Source of the DNA: Tretioscincus oriximinensis
Lineage: Eukaryota > Chordata > Lepidosauria > Squamata > Gymnophthalmidae
Assembly: GCA_022410635.1 (NCBI GenBank)
Contig: JAJVDF010000124.1
Coordinates: 779,090 to 843,089, forward strand
DNA length: 64,000 bases
Direction: 5' to 3'
The notes under the pieces were generated by a model. That model was given only the letters and a program-made list of their open reading frames with translations. It did no database searches and was not told where the DNA came from. The translations under genes and the position numbers were made by a program. Below, one piece after another: positions 42,088 through 57,400 of the stretch. Each line of letters starts with the position of its first letter. Position 1 is the first letter of the stretch.

Positions 42088-42477
42088 TTATGCATCCTTT
42101 TCCACTTTGATTTCCACAAAAGGGCTAAGGCCTTTGGGGCCTGGTGGGTGAGGCAGAGTGTCAATACCGGCTTCTTCCTGTTGAAAATGAGGGTTGTAGA
42201 GACTTGAGGGTAGGATCTGAATTTCAGTGGAGGGCAGGCGCTCGGAAAGTGGCCCATACACCCGATTGGCTTTGGTGCCGTGCTTTGAGTTGGCGTCCAG
42301 CCGGTAGCAGAGCTGAGTGAGGGGAGCAGCGCGGAATCGAGGAGGTCGTGCAACCCACACGCCAGGCTCACTCAGGCTGTCCTCCTCGTCCGACATGAGC
42401 TCCTCTGTTACGCCTTGCCACAGATGTTGCTCCTCTGGGCCTAGCAAGCGGGCCACGCCCGAACGGTTTGCAAAAAG
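42088..42477 (-). CDS. C14orf93: C14orf93 last coding exon
   Basis: A 390-nt exon with acceptor TTCACCGCTAG|CTTTTTGC. It encodes LFANRSGVARLLGPEEQ through LCYRLDANSKHGTKANRVYG to the TAA at 42090..42088. The acceptor has a weak pyrimidine tract, but the reading matches human from its first residue. Confidence 0.95.
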   Translation of the reverse strand, partial: LFANRSGVARLLGPEEQHLWQGVTEELMSDEEDSLSEPGVWVARPPRFRAAPLTQLCYRLDANSKHGTKANRVYGPLSERLPSTEIQILPSSLYNPHFQQEEAGIDTLPHPPGPKGLSPFVEIKVEKDA

Positions 42478-45400
42478 CTAGCGGTGAAGACAAAAGGCAA
42501 CCCAATTAGTCATTCCAAGTCAATCACCTTTGTTTCCACCTTCACCATTATTCATCCAATATGTCTTCATTGCTTTGTTCTTTCTAAACCTTATCCTGAC
42601 GCTTTCCTTAACATCAGCTGTTCCCGTTTTATTCTTTAGTGCTACCAGACTGCTAAACGGCATTTTACCACAGACCAGCAGAATGTATCACTTCTGGTCA
42701 GGTCACACCTCAGTTCTGAGGTATTTAAAATGGAAACCAACTTCGTGGATGTGTAAAAACTATTCCTTTCACCTGCACGGAATCTGACAGGTTACCTCAC
42801 ACCTTTGCTGAAGTCTAACACAAAGAAGAAGAAGAAGAAGCAGGAGGAAAAGGAGGAAGAAGAAGAAGAAGCAGGAGGAAGAAGAGAAAGAAGGAGGAAG
42901 AGGAAGAAGGAAGAGGAAGAAAGAAGAAGATGGAAGAAGGAAGAAGAGGAGGAAGAAGGAGGAAGACACATACATTTAATCCAATTTCAGATCTGAAAAA
43001 TTCTATTTAAACAGGAAAAAAACATTTGCCCCCAGACTATGAAAGAGCCCCTCTCTCGAGAAGATCTTTGAAGACGCACCTCTTTAACCTGGCCTTTAAT
43101 TGAAGAAATGGCATTTTGTCTCTTGTCTTCATACAGTATATCATTTTGTCAGTATTGTATTTTTTATTTTATTGTGAGCCACCCTTAGACCTTTCGGTAT
43201 AGGGTGAGATATAGGTTTAAATAAATAAGTAAAGTAAAATTGAAGACTGAAGATGGATTAAAAGTATGTATCTGTAGAGTGAAGAGGGATTAAGAATACA
43301 ACAGGATCTTGAGTAAAAAAACCAAAAAAGATAATATAGAGACCAAGATACAATTCCACCTCCCTTCACTTAAGGCTATATCCAGTCATCTTGTAAACAT
43401 GAATTAAGGAAGAGCCTAAAAGTAGTTTAGAGGTAGCAACATCCACATACTACATACTTTGATCTACATCGAAGGACAGAAAAAGCTTTTTCAAAAGTTT
43501 TTAATCTAGATTAGAGATGGAGTACCAGTGTCCACACACTACCATTTCCAAACTGCTTTTGTGCTGCTTTTTCCACGAGTGTGTGGAAACAGTCTGCATC
43601 ACTGTGTGCTATCATAGCACGTTTCAGAGCACATGGGATCTATTACGCTTGTTGAGCTGACCAGTGTGGAAATGCTGGTTGTTACCATTTTATCACTGGA
43701 ACTATGGCAAATGGAAGTCCTGTCCTTTGGGTCTAGCTTGATTTATCTGGAGAAATCATTTGCCAGTCCCCTAAATAGCCCATTGCCTGCAGATGAATAT
43801 GTTTAGCTAGGGTGGAAGGAGTTATTAGCAAAGAAAATAAAATGACCTCTTCATTCAAAAGCAGGCTGTATCAACAAAAAACCTGTATATAACAGTTTAT
43901 TGGTTTTATTATTTTAATGCCGTCTTGTTAATACCCTTATAATACATTCTGAGTTTTGTTAATCTGTCAGCTTTTGGCCAGCGAGATTTTGCACATATGT
44001 GACACTCTCCTGCCAGCCATTTTGTTTGGTGGTTAATAAGAGGAAGGCCAGTAGTCCCGCCTCCCAAGTGCTATTGGCTAGTTTGTTGTCAGTATCAGGT
44101 TCCTTCATCTACCCTCGCAATTTCTCATCAAAACTATCCACACACCAAAGCCTTTCCACAGTTACTCTATATGCTAATTTAGAGTTGTCGGTTTTCTGGG
44201 GAACCCAATAATTGGCTTTAAAACCCACAATCTACAAGTTAATATAACAATCTGATGAGGCAAATAGAACAAAAAAATGACTTTCAAGTGAATTATTGAC
44301 CCTGGCAATACAACCTGGGGCCCTTTATAAAATGTCTTTCTAGTTTGGTCCATGCAAGTCACTAGTCCAGTGTGGACTATCCCACATTAAGCTCATTAGC
44401 CACCAGCAAACTTTCTACATAAGAACATAAGAAGAGCCATACTGGTTCAGGCCACAGCATTCTGTGTCACACAGAGGCCCACCAGATGCACCTGGGCAGT
44501 CCGAACAGAGGAAAGCAAAATATGCTGCTCCTGTTCGTGACTCCCTGCAAATGGTATTTCATTATACAGATGTGGAGAACTACCACCCACTTTCATAAAC
44601 CTTTGTTTGGAAAACTACACCAAGAAGAACTCCACACTGTTCATCCAAAGTAGGGTTGTGCTACATTGGATTAGTGATAGACCACGTTAATCAGGTTTAC
44701 ATCCACATTGAAGCCGTTGATCCAGATTAAGCAGTAACATATATACTAGAACACATAGACCAAATTTACGTGAGTGTGACTGCATCAGCCATGTACTGTT
44801 TGCACAATGCAGCAAACCGAATCCTCTTCACATTGCCTTCTGCTGCAAAATGCTGCATCTTTCACCGAAGCCATTTCAGAGCCAGGCAGCGAACATTCTG
44901 ACCCACCAACTAGTGGCCTCACTTGTTTCTGATCAATGGGCCAGATGCAATCCGAAGGCTCACCGTATGTGGATGAGCAAATTCCCATCTGCTTTGTATC
45001 CCGTGTTGTCCCAACACAGTCCAAGCTGCTTAATTTAGACCAGTCTTTCTCAAAGTGGGCGATAACGCCCCCTTGTGGGCGCTGGAGGCCTATAGGGGGG
45101 CAGTGAAGGGCACAGAGAAGATTGGGGGGCGTTGAAGCGGTTTAGAGGGCGATGGCTAATTTAAAAATTTTTTTTGCTTTTAACACAAACTTTACCTCTC
45201 CTTTACGCTTAACGCGCGTTTCCTCGTGTAGCGCCATCTAGGGGACTAGACAGTAACTATTTCCTGTCCGATAGCTGTCAAACTGTACCATAGATGGCGG
45301 TGAGCTCCAATGCGAAGTGAGAAGTTTCTAGTAAATTTGAGCCTGATATTAACAAACTTGTTAAAAACCATCAAATTCATCCTTCACATTAGATTAGTTT

Positions 45401-48400
45401 TAAAATTCAAATTGAAATGTTTGTTTTAATAACGTGAATAAAAGTTTTCCTAACATTACAAAATGGTGTTTTACATTACCCTCATCAGAAAGTCTTATTT
45501 TCACATGACACACATAATTTAATTATTAAAATAATGACTGCGATTGTGATTCTTGAGATGTAGTAAAGTAGAAAAATTTGGGGGGCGCTAGAAAATAATT
45601 AATTCTCGAAGTGGGCAGTAGACAAAATAAGTTTGAGAACCTCTGATGTAGACACATGTTGCTACAGTTAAACTGGATTAAACTAGCAAAGGAGCTAGCA
45701 GCACTTTGAGACTAACTTGAGAAAAGTGGTTGGCATAAGCTTTCGTAGACAGGTCTACTTCTTCAGATGCAGAAGTAGCTTATGCTACTTCTGCATCTGC
45801 AGAAGATGCAGAAGTAGCATATGCAGATGCAGAAGTAGCTTATGCTTTCGTAGACCTGTCTACGAAAGCTTATGCCAACCACTTTTCTCAAGTTAGTCTC
45901 AAAGTGCTGCTAGCTCCTTTGCTGGACTTTCTGCTAGACTAACACGGCTATTTCTCTGAAATGGATTAAACTAATACATTTTGACAAAAACCAGAACTAG
46001 CCTGATACACACATAAATGGCCAAACTACTATAAGCACCAAACTCCCACATTCCCCAGCAAAAAAGCCAGTCTTGCTCAACAACTGCTACATCCCATAGC
46101 TCATTCTATTCCATTTCTCCCTTCCCTCTATCTAAGTAGTAGATCAGACATTGGTACCACAGGGCACCAGACACAAAGGCAGAAAACGGAGGACTATTTT
46201 CACATGCTGGAAACAAAGTAATAAAGGCAGAACAGAATCTTGCCTCTCCTTTGCTGAGCATCAACAAGACTAACATCAGCTGTCCTGGTGGAGGCGGAGG
46301 CGGGGTGGGGGGGATTTGCTAGGAATGCAAAAATCAAGGAACTCCAGGTGTGTCCAATAGTTGGCTGATAACCTGGAAACCCTGCTCCAACCCCTTGCTG
46401 CACCTGCTGCAGGAGATTTGGCGGTGAACAGCTTCAATCTCTGCCAACGACATTTTTTTGTAGCACGGTTATTAAACAAATTAATCATCAGAATCCATTT
46501 CATTTTCAGCTCCGGTATGTCCCATTATTCAGGGTGAATAATGAGGCTTTGCTGACTTGAGTGAAGTTTATTCCCCATAAATATGCATGGGAACCGGCCC
46601 AAAACAAGCAGACTCCTCCTTAGAAGTAAGCTTTGGAGTTCAATGTTATTAGAATCGTTTTCTCAACAATCACTGAGCAGTTAATATATATATATTTATT
46701 TATTTTAAATAATTGCACACAACACATCCACCTCCTCTTGCTATTTTGCCTGGCTGTAGCCTAAATTGACTTGTCATAGAAACTGCCAACAGATGCTTAG
46801 GTAAGGAGAATTATTACGAGAAATTTAGCATGACAGAAATCCAGGTTGCTTTCCCGTTATCTTTCTCCTTAAAATAAATCCTGTGTCCACCATTGTGAAG
46901 GCCTGCCCTTCCTTCCTTCATGCAACCTTTCAGGTTCAGTTTGCTTTTTGGAAATAAGATCATCTGAATTTAGTGATATAACTGTCCAAGCCCAAGGGTT
47001 ATGATCAGGTTATAAAACTGTTTCACGTGGGTACAAGGACATGGATGAACTTAGAAACCTAGCAAAGCACTGTCAGCCTCCAGAGATAGCAGAGAAGTAA
47101 GTAAGAACGTAAGAGGAGCCCTGATGAATGGGGCCATAACCCACCTAGTCCAGCATTCAGTCGCCCACCAATTGCACGTGGGTACGACAAGCAGAAGGAA
47201 CCAAAGCCCCACCTGCACATGACTCCCTACATTTGGCATTTCACGAATATTACCTGTTGCTCCATCTGGGAGGCAGTGTCAAGACACCCATCCTAGCAGC
47301 TATTGATACACGTGGCTTCCATGAATTTGTCTAATCCTATCTTAAGGCACTGCAGGCTACTAGGTACCACCACCTCATCTGGAAATAAATTCCATAAGCC
47401 CTCTGAATAAGAAGAACCCGGTTTTTATATTAATTTATTTGTACTTATATCCCGCCCTATACCCAAAGGTCTCAGGGCAGCCAACCAACATATAGCTTTT
47501 TGCTGCTTTCTCCACAACAGACACCCTGTGAAGTAGGTGGGGCTGAGAGAGTTCTAAAGAACTGTAGCCCAAAGTCACCCATCTGGCTTTCATGGAGGAG
47601 TGGGGAATCAAACTGGAAGACGACCGGATAAGAGTCCAGCACTCTGCCCTTCACATCCGAGCAGCTCACAAGGTTATTTTCTGTCCAAAGACTTACATCT
47701 ATTCTATCTTCCCCATCACGTTATGATGGTACCTAATATACTTGCAAGTGTCTTTGCTTTCGAACAGCTAGGTTGGCTCACCCCTCTCCACGGCTGATGC
47801 ATGGGTCTCAAACGCCGATATCTCTGTTGAAACACTGAGCTCTTAACCTCATGCACCACTATGCCTCTGGGTAAAACAATACTTGTCTATCCATGTTCTT
47901 CTGCCCATCAGCTTCAAGTAACGCCCCCTGGTTCTAGTGCTGCGTGTTGGAGAAAATAACTTTTCTTTATTCCCCTTATCCATCCCACGCATGATTATAC
48001 ACACTTCAATCAGATCACCTCTGAAATGCCGTCTTTCAAGGTTGAAGAGACAAAGCCACTGCACACAGCCTGATTTCCTAGGGGAGGTATTCCAGTCTCT
48101 TGTTCGTTCTTGTTTCCTTTTTTTGCCCTTTAGATAGGCCAGGCTCTATATAAAATTGGATTGCCATATGGAAAAAAAGACTGACGCCCATTTCGCATTG
48201 AGTCTTTTTTCAGATTAAATCCCAGACGAAAGGGCTGCCATCCACGCCTGGGGATATAACCATGAACAAAGCCCAAGGCTCCTGCGTCTTTAATGAGCAC
48301 ACAGAAGATGGGAACTCCTGCAGGCCCTGCCCGCCTAACAAGCCACACCTGTTGAATTCCCACAGCAACTCAAGTACAAGGCAGCTATTTATGTCACTCT

Positions 48401-51400
48401 CCTCACTTTGGGGATAATCCATAAATATATAAATTGGGAAACCTGCGTTAATTGCGTTCGAGTATGTAAAGTGCATCTGAAGCGCAAGGCGGAACAGATG
48501 GGATGTGTCGGAAGTGGCCTGAGCATTTTTATTTCATGACACGGGCAATTTCATCAGGAAATGGCTGAGCGAAGAATACAGCCCGTTCTCTTCAGGGCAG
48601 CTGGATTTTAGTGGACGTGGAGAATCACGGAGTGGAAACACAAAGGTCCCCAAGTCCACCCCATTGCTCCTACCCATGTGGAAAATCAGCTGCTACAGCA
48701 TCCCTTTGGCTAGGGAGTTTTTTAATGAAGGGAGGGCCCGTTTGAAGACACTGGAGGTGCCTCAGCCGTGCAGTAACATCCACAGATCCTCTTGCGACTC
48801 GGCCGTGATCATCTGATAGTCGCCTGAGAATATAGTATATACGCGAGATTCCAAGCTTTTCCAACCCCTATACGAGGAAGAAATTCCAAATTACAACTAT
48901 TCTTTCTCCCTCCCCTCTGTCCGGCCCACTGCCAGGTGTCATTCTGGAACCTCGCCCCCTGCCCAGACCTCGTCCATTCTTTATTTTCTTGTCCCGCCCC
49001 ACACACTTCCCCTTTTGGTCACATGACGTCCAGAGCCACATCCACCACTGATGTCAGGAGGAGGAGGAGAAGAGGGGTTTTATACACCACATTTCTCACC
49101 TGAAGGGATTGAAAGTGGCTTACAAGCTATTTTTGCTTGAAGACTTACATTCCATCTTTCTCACCAGTGGAGGGCGCTCTCCACGGCCAACACAGGGCTT
49201 TGACAACGGGTCTCTTGAGTGAAAGACTGTTTCTTAACCACTATACCACCATGCCTTTTCCGAAGAGTCCTGCTGAATCAAGGCCATGTAGTTCAGAATC
49301 CTGGACTAAAGCTGTGTCCAGACAGGGTCAATAATCTGCTCGAAAGTCAATTTTATGTTGCATTTGCCTCACCAGGCTGTTATATAAACCAGAAAATTGT
49401 GGGTTTTAAAGCCATCGGTTTTCTGGGTAAAACTAGTGTAGAATCGCCATATAGGGTTCTGGAAGGGAAAGCTTTGATGCGTGGATAGTTTTGATGAGAA
49501 ATGATGAGGGTGGAAAACGAAGAGATCTGATGATGACAGCAAAACTATCTAATAGCACTTGTGGATGAGGGACTACTGGATGTCTTCTTGATAGCCAGCA
49601 AACAAAATGACTGACAGGACTGGGGAGTGTGTCATGTGCATGCGAAATCTCACATGTCAGGAAGTGACAGAATCACAATATGCTGTGAAGGTACGAACAA
49701 GGCGCATTAAAAACGGGAAATCAATTAACCAGATCAAGTGGAAATTATGGAATAAACAAGGGAAATTACGGAATAAACGTAGAACCAAAAATAAACCCTG
49801 TTGGATTAGGCCACAGCCCATCTAGTCCAGCATCCTGTCTCATACAATGGCGTCCCAGCTGGTTTTTGGATTTCTCGTGTAAAAGGCATCAGATCTACAA
49901 GTTGCCACATACTGCAAAGGCAACATAAGGAACTCAGGTTTTGGGACTGTGACCAAAATGATAGATGTTTTACAAATTGCTGGCCAGAACAATGGGCTGG
50001 TCACATAGAACTAGTTTGGTGCAGTATTTAGGATGTTGGACTCTTGCCTGGTAGAGTCCCTCTTCCATTCCTGACTACTCCATGAAGCCAGCAAGTTCAT
50101 CTTGGGACAGTCACAGTTCTGTAGAACTCTCTCAGCCCTGCCTGCTCCACAGGGTTTTCCCATATCAACCTGCCCCGTTCACATTGATCCACAGAAGTGT
50201 ATCTCTGAGCAACAGAGGAAATGGGAGCACAAAGCCAGACCTTCTCTGTGGTAGCTCCCAGACTATGAGATAGTGGCTCCCTTGAGTGTGTCAAGAATTA
50301 TTATGGTCCTCATTTAAAGACTCTTTAACCCGACCTTGGGCTGATGAAAAAGCTTCCCCTTCCTCACCTTCAGGCACTGTTTTAAAATGCCAATTTTGCA
50401 CTCTTGTTTTTATTCTAATCGCCCTGAGTCCTTCAGATATAGGGCAGGATACAAGTGTAAAAATATTTATTTTATCTGGGTGCTTTATAGCCCATCTTTC
50501 ACCATTGGTCGCAGGGCAGGTAAGAAGGTAAATAATATTACATCACCAAAACATTTTAAAAGATCTATTATACCCCCTCTTCCTCCCTCCAACCCACACA
50601 CCCTCCCAGGAAGGACGGGGCACAGAGAGAGCTGGGAGTCTAAAGCTTGGGGGAAGAGGTACAGCTTTACCAGGGGCCCAAAGTTATACATTATAAGTTC
50701 CTGACGAGACTCCAGGGGGAGGCTGTCCCAGAGTATGGGAGCCACAGCAGCGAAGGTCCTCCCGGATCCCCCTACCCCTTGCCCCTCTGATAGGGGAGGA
50801 ATTAGGGCCTTCTCTTTGAGATCTTGGTGCACAGGCAGATCTAAAAACATAAATGCATACATACATTTTCAGCACCTTACAAGTGGCATTTAGAGGCATT
50901 CTGACCCAGAAGGCATCTGTTTTAGTACCCCATAAACACTCACAATTTAGCATTAATCCATGACATGCCAATTACCATCATTTTTTTAAAAAAATGTTTA
51001 TTTCTGGGGCCTGAAGAGATGAATGTCCTTCCCGTACTGAATCTATCCTTCTCCACTGACCCAATCTTTTGTATCAAAACTGCACTTGTTCCTTTACCCA
51101 TTTCTTCTTACTTAGAATCCCGACGCAATTTCCTCCTCCGCTTCAGCATGTACTTTGTTTGTTTTATTGGTTTACAAATGTCCTGGAATAAAATTGATGT
51201 TGGTATCTACCTGGGTTAAAAATGCGACATAAATGATCTCCTGGAGATAATGCCACAGCCTGGCTCGCTGGAGATAACGTATGTGGAAGGTGGTTCCCCT
51301 GAGTAATTGATTCATCCCTTACCCGATAGCGCCGGCTACGGAGTTTCTTCTCTTCCTTCTCCTTGAGCCCTTTGAAAGGGTTGAGAGAATTACGATATTC

Positions 51401-54400
51401 GCGCCGCTTGGTCAGAAAATAGGCCACACAGGCACCTGGTAGGAGGACAACAAAGGAGATCATGTGGATCAGGAGTTTGGAACAAGCAGGAACTAGAATG
51501 TCCTTGAACTAACAAAGAAAGACTTTTTGTTTTCGCTTCTTGCTTCTGATCTGTGGAAATCCCTTCCTGCCCATCTTCATTCTTCTCCACCCTGGTGCTC
51601 TTCAGACCTCAATTAAAAACATTTCTCTTTTCCTGAGCTTTTGACAGCCCTCTGTCATTTTGGTTTCTCCTGTTGTAAATGGGATTCCTATATTATTTTA
51701 TACTGATTTTGATGTTGCCGGTTTTGCTTTTCCAGTATTGCACTGTACGCTGTGTTTTGATCTTTCATTTTACATACTTTATGCAGAGTATGTTCCACCC
51801 CAGAAGCAGCACCAAGGCACCCATCCTAGTAGCCACCGATACCCTTGGCTTCCATGATTTTGTCGCATCCAATGCTTCCCAACCCCTTTTTGCCCACGCC
51901 CAATCTAAGCATCTCCCAAATCCTGATTCCCACCCACCCCCGTGACATATCATTCAAAAACTCCCATGCACATGGTGGAAGCCTAAATAAAATTCATTGT
52001 TAAGAACTCATTCTCAAATTGCCTCCTTAAAAACCAAACTGCACGTGCCCATATAGAGACCAATGGACCTAATCCTATCTTAAAGCTATCCAGGCTGCCA
52101 GCTACCACCACCTCTTCTGGAAGTGAATTCCATTGACCAACATTTTTTTTTTCATTCAGAAGGTCATAGATCTGTGGAATGTATTTCCTGAAGAAGTGGT
52201 GGTAGCTAGCAATCTCAATTGATTTAAGTTGGGATTAGACAAGTTCATGGAAGCCAATGGTATAAATAGCTACTAGGGTGGTTCTCTTGATGCTGCCATC
52301 AGGATGGAGCAACAGGTAGGATTCCTGAAATACCATTTACAGGGGGTCGAGAAAAAGTGAGGGTTTTGCATTCTTCTGCTTGAGATGCCCAGGTGCAATT
52401 GGTGGGCCACTGTGTGAGGCAGAGGACTGGACTAGATGAGCTCTGGCCCCATTCAGCAAGGATCCTCTGATGTTCTTAGCTTTGGGGTAAAAAATACTTT
52501 CCTTTTCTGTCCTAACTCTTCTGCCCATCAGCTTCTTAGATTATTGTTTCTCCAATCCGCAGTCATCCATTCTATTAGCCATCAATACACATGTCTTCCA
52601 TAAATCTGTCTCACCCTTTCTTAAAGCTATTGTGGCTGTCAAATAAACCAGTGATGTTCCCCATTCAACTCCGACATTACCTTTCAGTTCTTTATCTGTA
52701 TAATTATGGTGATTTGATACCAACTCATGCTTCAGCTTCTCCAGCAAGAATTTCACTACAGAGATATTCCATGAAGATTTAATGCTACGAGAGAAGAAAC
52801 GGAGAAGAAATGGTAAATTCCGAAGGAGCACACAGTGGCAGACAAAGCCCACCAGTTATATTAACATTTCTAACGTAAAACAAGGGGCTGTAAAAGGAAG
52901 GCCACCAAAATCAGGGAGGGGTATTTGTGGAAAAGAGGGATTTTTACCAAGTGTAGCATATATTCTTGGTCACGTACACGTTAATGGAAGCCAAGGGTAT
53001 AAATAGCTACTAGGATGGATGTCTTGATCCTGCCTCCTTCCTCTTTGGTGCTGCATGCTGGGGAAAATTCTTCTTCGGTAGCCATTTAAGGCTCAAACTT
53101 CTATTTCTGATTTTAGCTGGTAACCCTATCCTAGACTATATCAACTTCATGAGACAAACTACTTCTTTTATCTTTAGGAGGCACGAATGGTGAAGTCGTT
53201 AAGAGAGGTCTTTCAACAGGGATCCATTCTCGAAGCCCTGTATCAGCGATGGAGGGGGGTGAGCGCCCTCTAGTGGCCACAGCTCTAGTCAACTCAACTA
53301 TTTGAAAGAAAGCAGATTAGCAATCAGTGGCGGACTGGCCACAGCAGTAGGTTGCCTGATGGCAAGTGGGCTCCTGACTGGAGGGTCTTGTGGGTCCTCC
53401 AGCCTGCCTGTTTTTTACCTGCTTTTTAAAGTGCTGTGGGCAAAGCTGGTCTATGGCACTGCTTGCTGCTTTGCATGCAGGCAGCTCAATACATCAGGAA
53501 TATGTATGCCAATTTGGATTTCCACTGGGTGTGGAAGTTTATTATTTATTTATTTATTTGCATTTAAACCCACCCCACCCCCATACCCGAAGGTCTCGGC
53601 ACACGACGTCAGTGCTGCCACCTAATTGGTGGGGCCCCTTCTGCCTCCCAGTCTGCTACATTTTGCAACCTATATTTCAAGTATATTCATGAGTACCACC
53701 ACTATTCTGACGAGGAAGACAGAATAGGTGTAAGCCGTTGGGCAAAAATTAACCCGTATAAAAACAAGTTTCTTCTTTCATTTATCACTGTTTGAATTAT
53801 CACAGGCAATTAGAATCCAGGATAAGAACATCGTAAACTTTGTTGGATCAAACCAGTGATTTGTTGAATCCAGTAGTCTATTCTCACACTGGCAACCAGC
53901 TGCAAACCACAAGCAGATCACACACCCAAGTTGCTCTGCTCAGATGCCTTTGAATAAGTGTGCTTTGGAAGCGACAATCTCAATTTATACATCCCCCAAA
54001 GGATGCTGGGTAAATTTTAATGAATTGTAAATCAATAGAGAATGTGTATTTTGTGCCTTTGAGAGTGGTTGTAGCTTAGTGTTATAGCAAACTGACTAGA
54101 GAGCAGGAGGTTGCCAGCTCAATATGCACTGTTTTCCAACAAGCAAGCAAAGGAAAACTACTTCTATATGTCTGCTAAGAAAACTGCACAGGAGGCCACG
54201 CAATCAACCAGGAGTAGGCCACAACTTGTAGTAATAACAATTACGTGTCTTACTTGATTGTGCAGAAATTAGTCTCAATCTGTGTCACATCAAGTCTGAT
54301 GAGGCCATGATAGAAAAATGCGTACAAGTCTCAGAAAAGATTTTATGGAACTTCAGAAGGGGCAAATAAAAGGGGCAACAAGAAGGTCCCTGCAACATCT

Positions 54401-57400
54401 AGGTCTCTCCAGGTTTGAAAGATAGTATTGAAAAGATGATCTTATTTATTTATTTGTACGTATATCCCGCCCTATACCTGAAGGTCTTTTGAAGTGTATA
54501 AAATCATGAATGGGATGCATAAGGGGAATAAAATTATTTTCTCTATCACACGGACATAGAACCAGGTGGCTATTAAGCTGATGGGCAGAAGAATTAGGGC
54601 AGAGAAGGTCATTGGCCTGTGGAATCTACTTCCACAAGACATGATGGCAGATAGCAGCCTGGATAGCTTTACAATAGATTTAGACAAATTCATGAAGACC
54701 TAATATGTTAGGATGGGATTTCTTGGTACTGCCTCCAGGATGGAACCACATGCATTATTCATGAAATGCCATTTGTAGGAAGTTGAAAACGGTGGAGGTT
54801 TTGCCTTCTTATGCTTGAGATATCTAGGGGCAATTGATGGGCCACTGGATGAGACAGAATACTGGATTAGAAGAAGAAAAACTGGGTTTTTATACCCCGC
54901 TTTTCTCATCTGAAGGGACTGGCTTACAAGCTATTTTTCGCCTGAACGCTTACTTTCTATCTTCCCCACCACATTAGCTTCTGAACAGCTAGGTTGGCTG
55001 AAGCTAAGACCAGTAGAGCATGCTCACTCTTCTCCATGGACATGAACGCCGATGTCTCTGTAGAAAAACATTTTTTCTTAACCTCTGCACCATGCCTCTT
55101 AGATGGGCTGTGGCTACATTCAGAAAGATCCTATTATATTCTTATGTTCTGTCACACTTATTTACAATCTCCTTTCTTGAAAACCTAACAGATCTACTCC
55201 TGCAGACACAAGTGGTTCAGTCGGCTAAGTACCAGTCTTTCACCTGAGAGATGGGGTTTCGAGGCCTTGTGTTGGACATGGAGAGGGGTTAGCACCTTCT
55301 GCTAGCCTGCAGCTCTAGCCAACCCAGCTATTCGAAAGCAAGATAAAGGTGACTAGATAAATGGGAACCACAAAAGCCTGGTGGGGGAGATAGAATGTCA
55401 GCCTTTGGCGAAAAATAACCTTATCCTTCAGGTGGATAAGGTGAATAGGGAAAAACTATTTTTTCTATAAAATTACACTAGGACCAGGGGCATTTCTTGA
55501 AACTGATGGGCAGAAGAGTGAGGACAGACAAAGAAAAGTATTATTTCACCCAGAAGGGCATCACTCTGTGGAATTTACTTCCATAAGAAGTGGTGGTAGC
55601 TGGCAGCCTGGGTACCTTTAAGGAAGGATTAGACAAGTTCGTGGACACCAAGGGTATAACTAGCTACTAGGATGAATCACTTGACGGGGCCTTTGGGATG
55701 GAGCAACAGGCAATATTCCTGAAATACCATTTGCAGGGCATCTAGAACAGGTGAAGATTTTGCCTCCTTCTGTTCTAGACTGCCCAGGTGCAATTGGAGG
55801 GCTTCTGTGTGAGACAGAATGCTGGTCTAGATGGGCTGCGGCCCAATTCAACAGGGCTCCTCTTACGTTCTTAATTCTTCTTTTTCTGATCAAACCAGAA
55901 AACCACGATCAGGCCTTACCTCTCAGAGCCATCAAATCTCTTATCGTTGGCGATGTGGTTGTGAACATTATGGACCAGTTTCTGGGTGAGGAAACAGAAA
56001 GACACAAGCGATAAAGCAGCAAATCTTTGCAAATCACAAGCTATTAAATTGGAGTGGCTTGCCCTTGAATCTTAATTAAACAGCTCTTTTGCTGTATTTG
56101 AGCTGCTAAAAATTATTTCTAGCCATTTTTCTCATAAAAGAACCGTTCCCCCATGGGCAAACGAAGTAAAGGAACTAACTGAAAGCACCAGGTCCCTCTT
56201 GCGCCTGGCGTTCTTCTGACCCATGTTTCGACTTCGGCAGGGAAGGCTGGCGAAACCCAGGGAGAAGCGTGGTTCCTCACAAAGGGCATTTTCTAAAGCG
56301 GTGCCAATGGGGGACACTTCCGGACAAGAGAGAGAAGGCCCCTCTGCTGGCTGAAGAGGCGTCTGAGAAGCAGGAGAAGAAGATGTACCAAACATACGTT
56401 GCATGGAGATATCTGCTGCGGAAGTGTCCTCTGTTACCTGAAAAGGAAACAGATTTGAGCAACCTACAATATTTAGATCCAAAAGTAAGTTCTATTCAAT
56501 TGGAGGCAGTAGAGCCAATAATGGAAAAACACAATCCAGGAGTGTATTAAGAGGAGCATAGAGGCTAGAGCACTTGAAATATTCCTCCCTACTCTCCTTT
56601 GATCAGGCCACATCTAGGTGCTCTGAGTTCAGTTTTGGACACCATGGACATTGAAAAACTGGAGCAAGTTAAACATGCTAACAGGCAAGTTAAATATGAT
56701 AACAGGAGAGATTGGAAGCTGTCATATGAATAATGTAAATAATATAGAAAAAAATCAGAAAATAAATTTAGGAGGCAAAATGAAAAATTGAAACATTAAT
56801 TTTCTCAATATAATGTTTTCACAATGGTCTATATATAAAGGTTTGAATAAGTCACCCTTGGAGAGAGAGAGGAGGGATGGGGAGAAAAATTAAAAATTGT
56901 CAAGAGACTATATTATGTATGTGTTGTAAAAATGGAAAAGAATAAATAAAGTTTGCTTGTCTACTCCCCCCAAAAAGACAAACAAGAGCATGTTGAAAGG
57001 AGAGTTGCAAAGATGGTTAATAGTCTGGAGGCTCTGTCCTATGATGAATAGTTAAAGGACCAGTATGCAAAACAGAAGACTGAGAGGAGACATGATAGTT
57101 TTCTACAGATATCTGAAGGGTTGTCACTAGGCAGAGGGATCAACCTTTTTCACATTGGCACATGGAAGAACTAGAAGCAACAGGATGAAACTGCAAGGGG
57201 AAAGATACAGATTCCATTTCAGAAAAACAATCTCACTCCACCTATCAAATTTCTTATTAGTCTCCAAAGTGCTGCTAAATCCCCTTGCTAGAGATCTGAA
57301 AAAAGCTTTCTGATATGAAGGAGAACCAATCAGTGGAATAGATTGACAGAGAAGGCAGCAAGTTTCACTTCAATGAAGCTCGAGAGACAGTCAACTATGT

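Noticed and set aside
54060..54140. Possible tRNA gene (TAGCTTAGTG and GGTTGCCAGCTC boxes)
   Set aside because: Acceptor and T stems do not pair; it looks like a degenerate SINE head.
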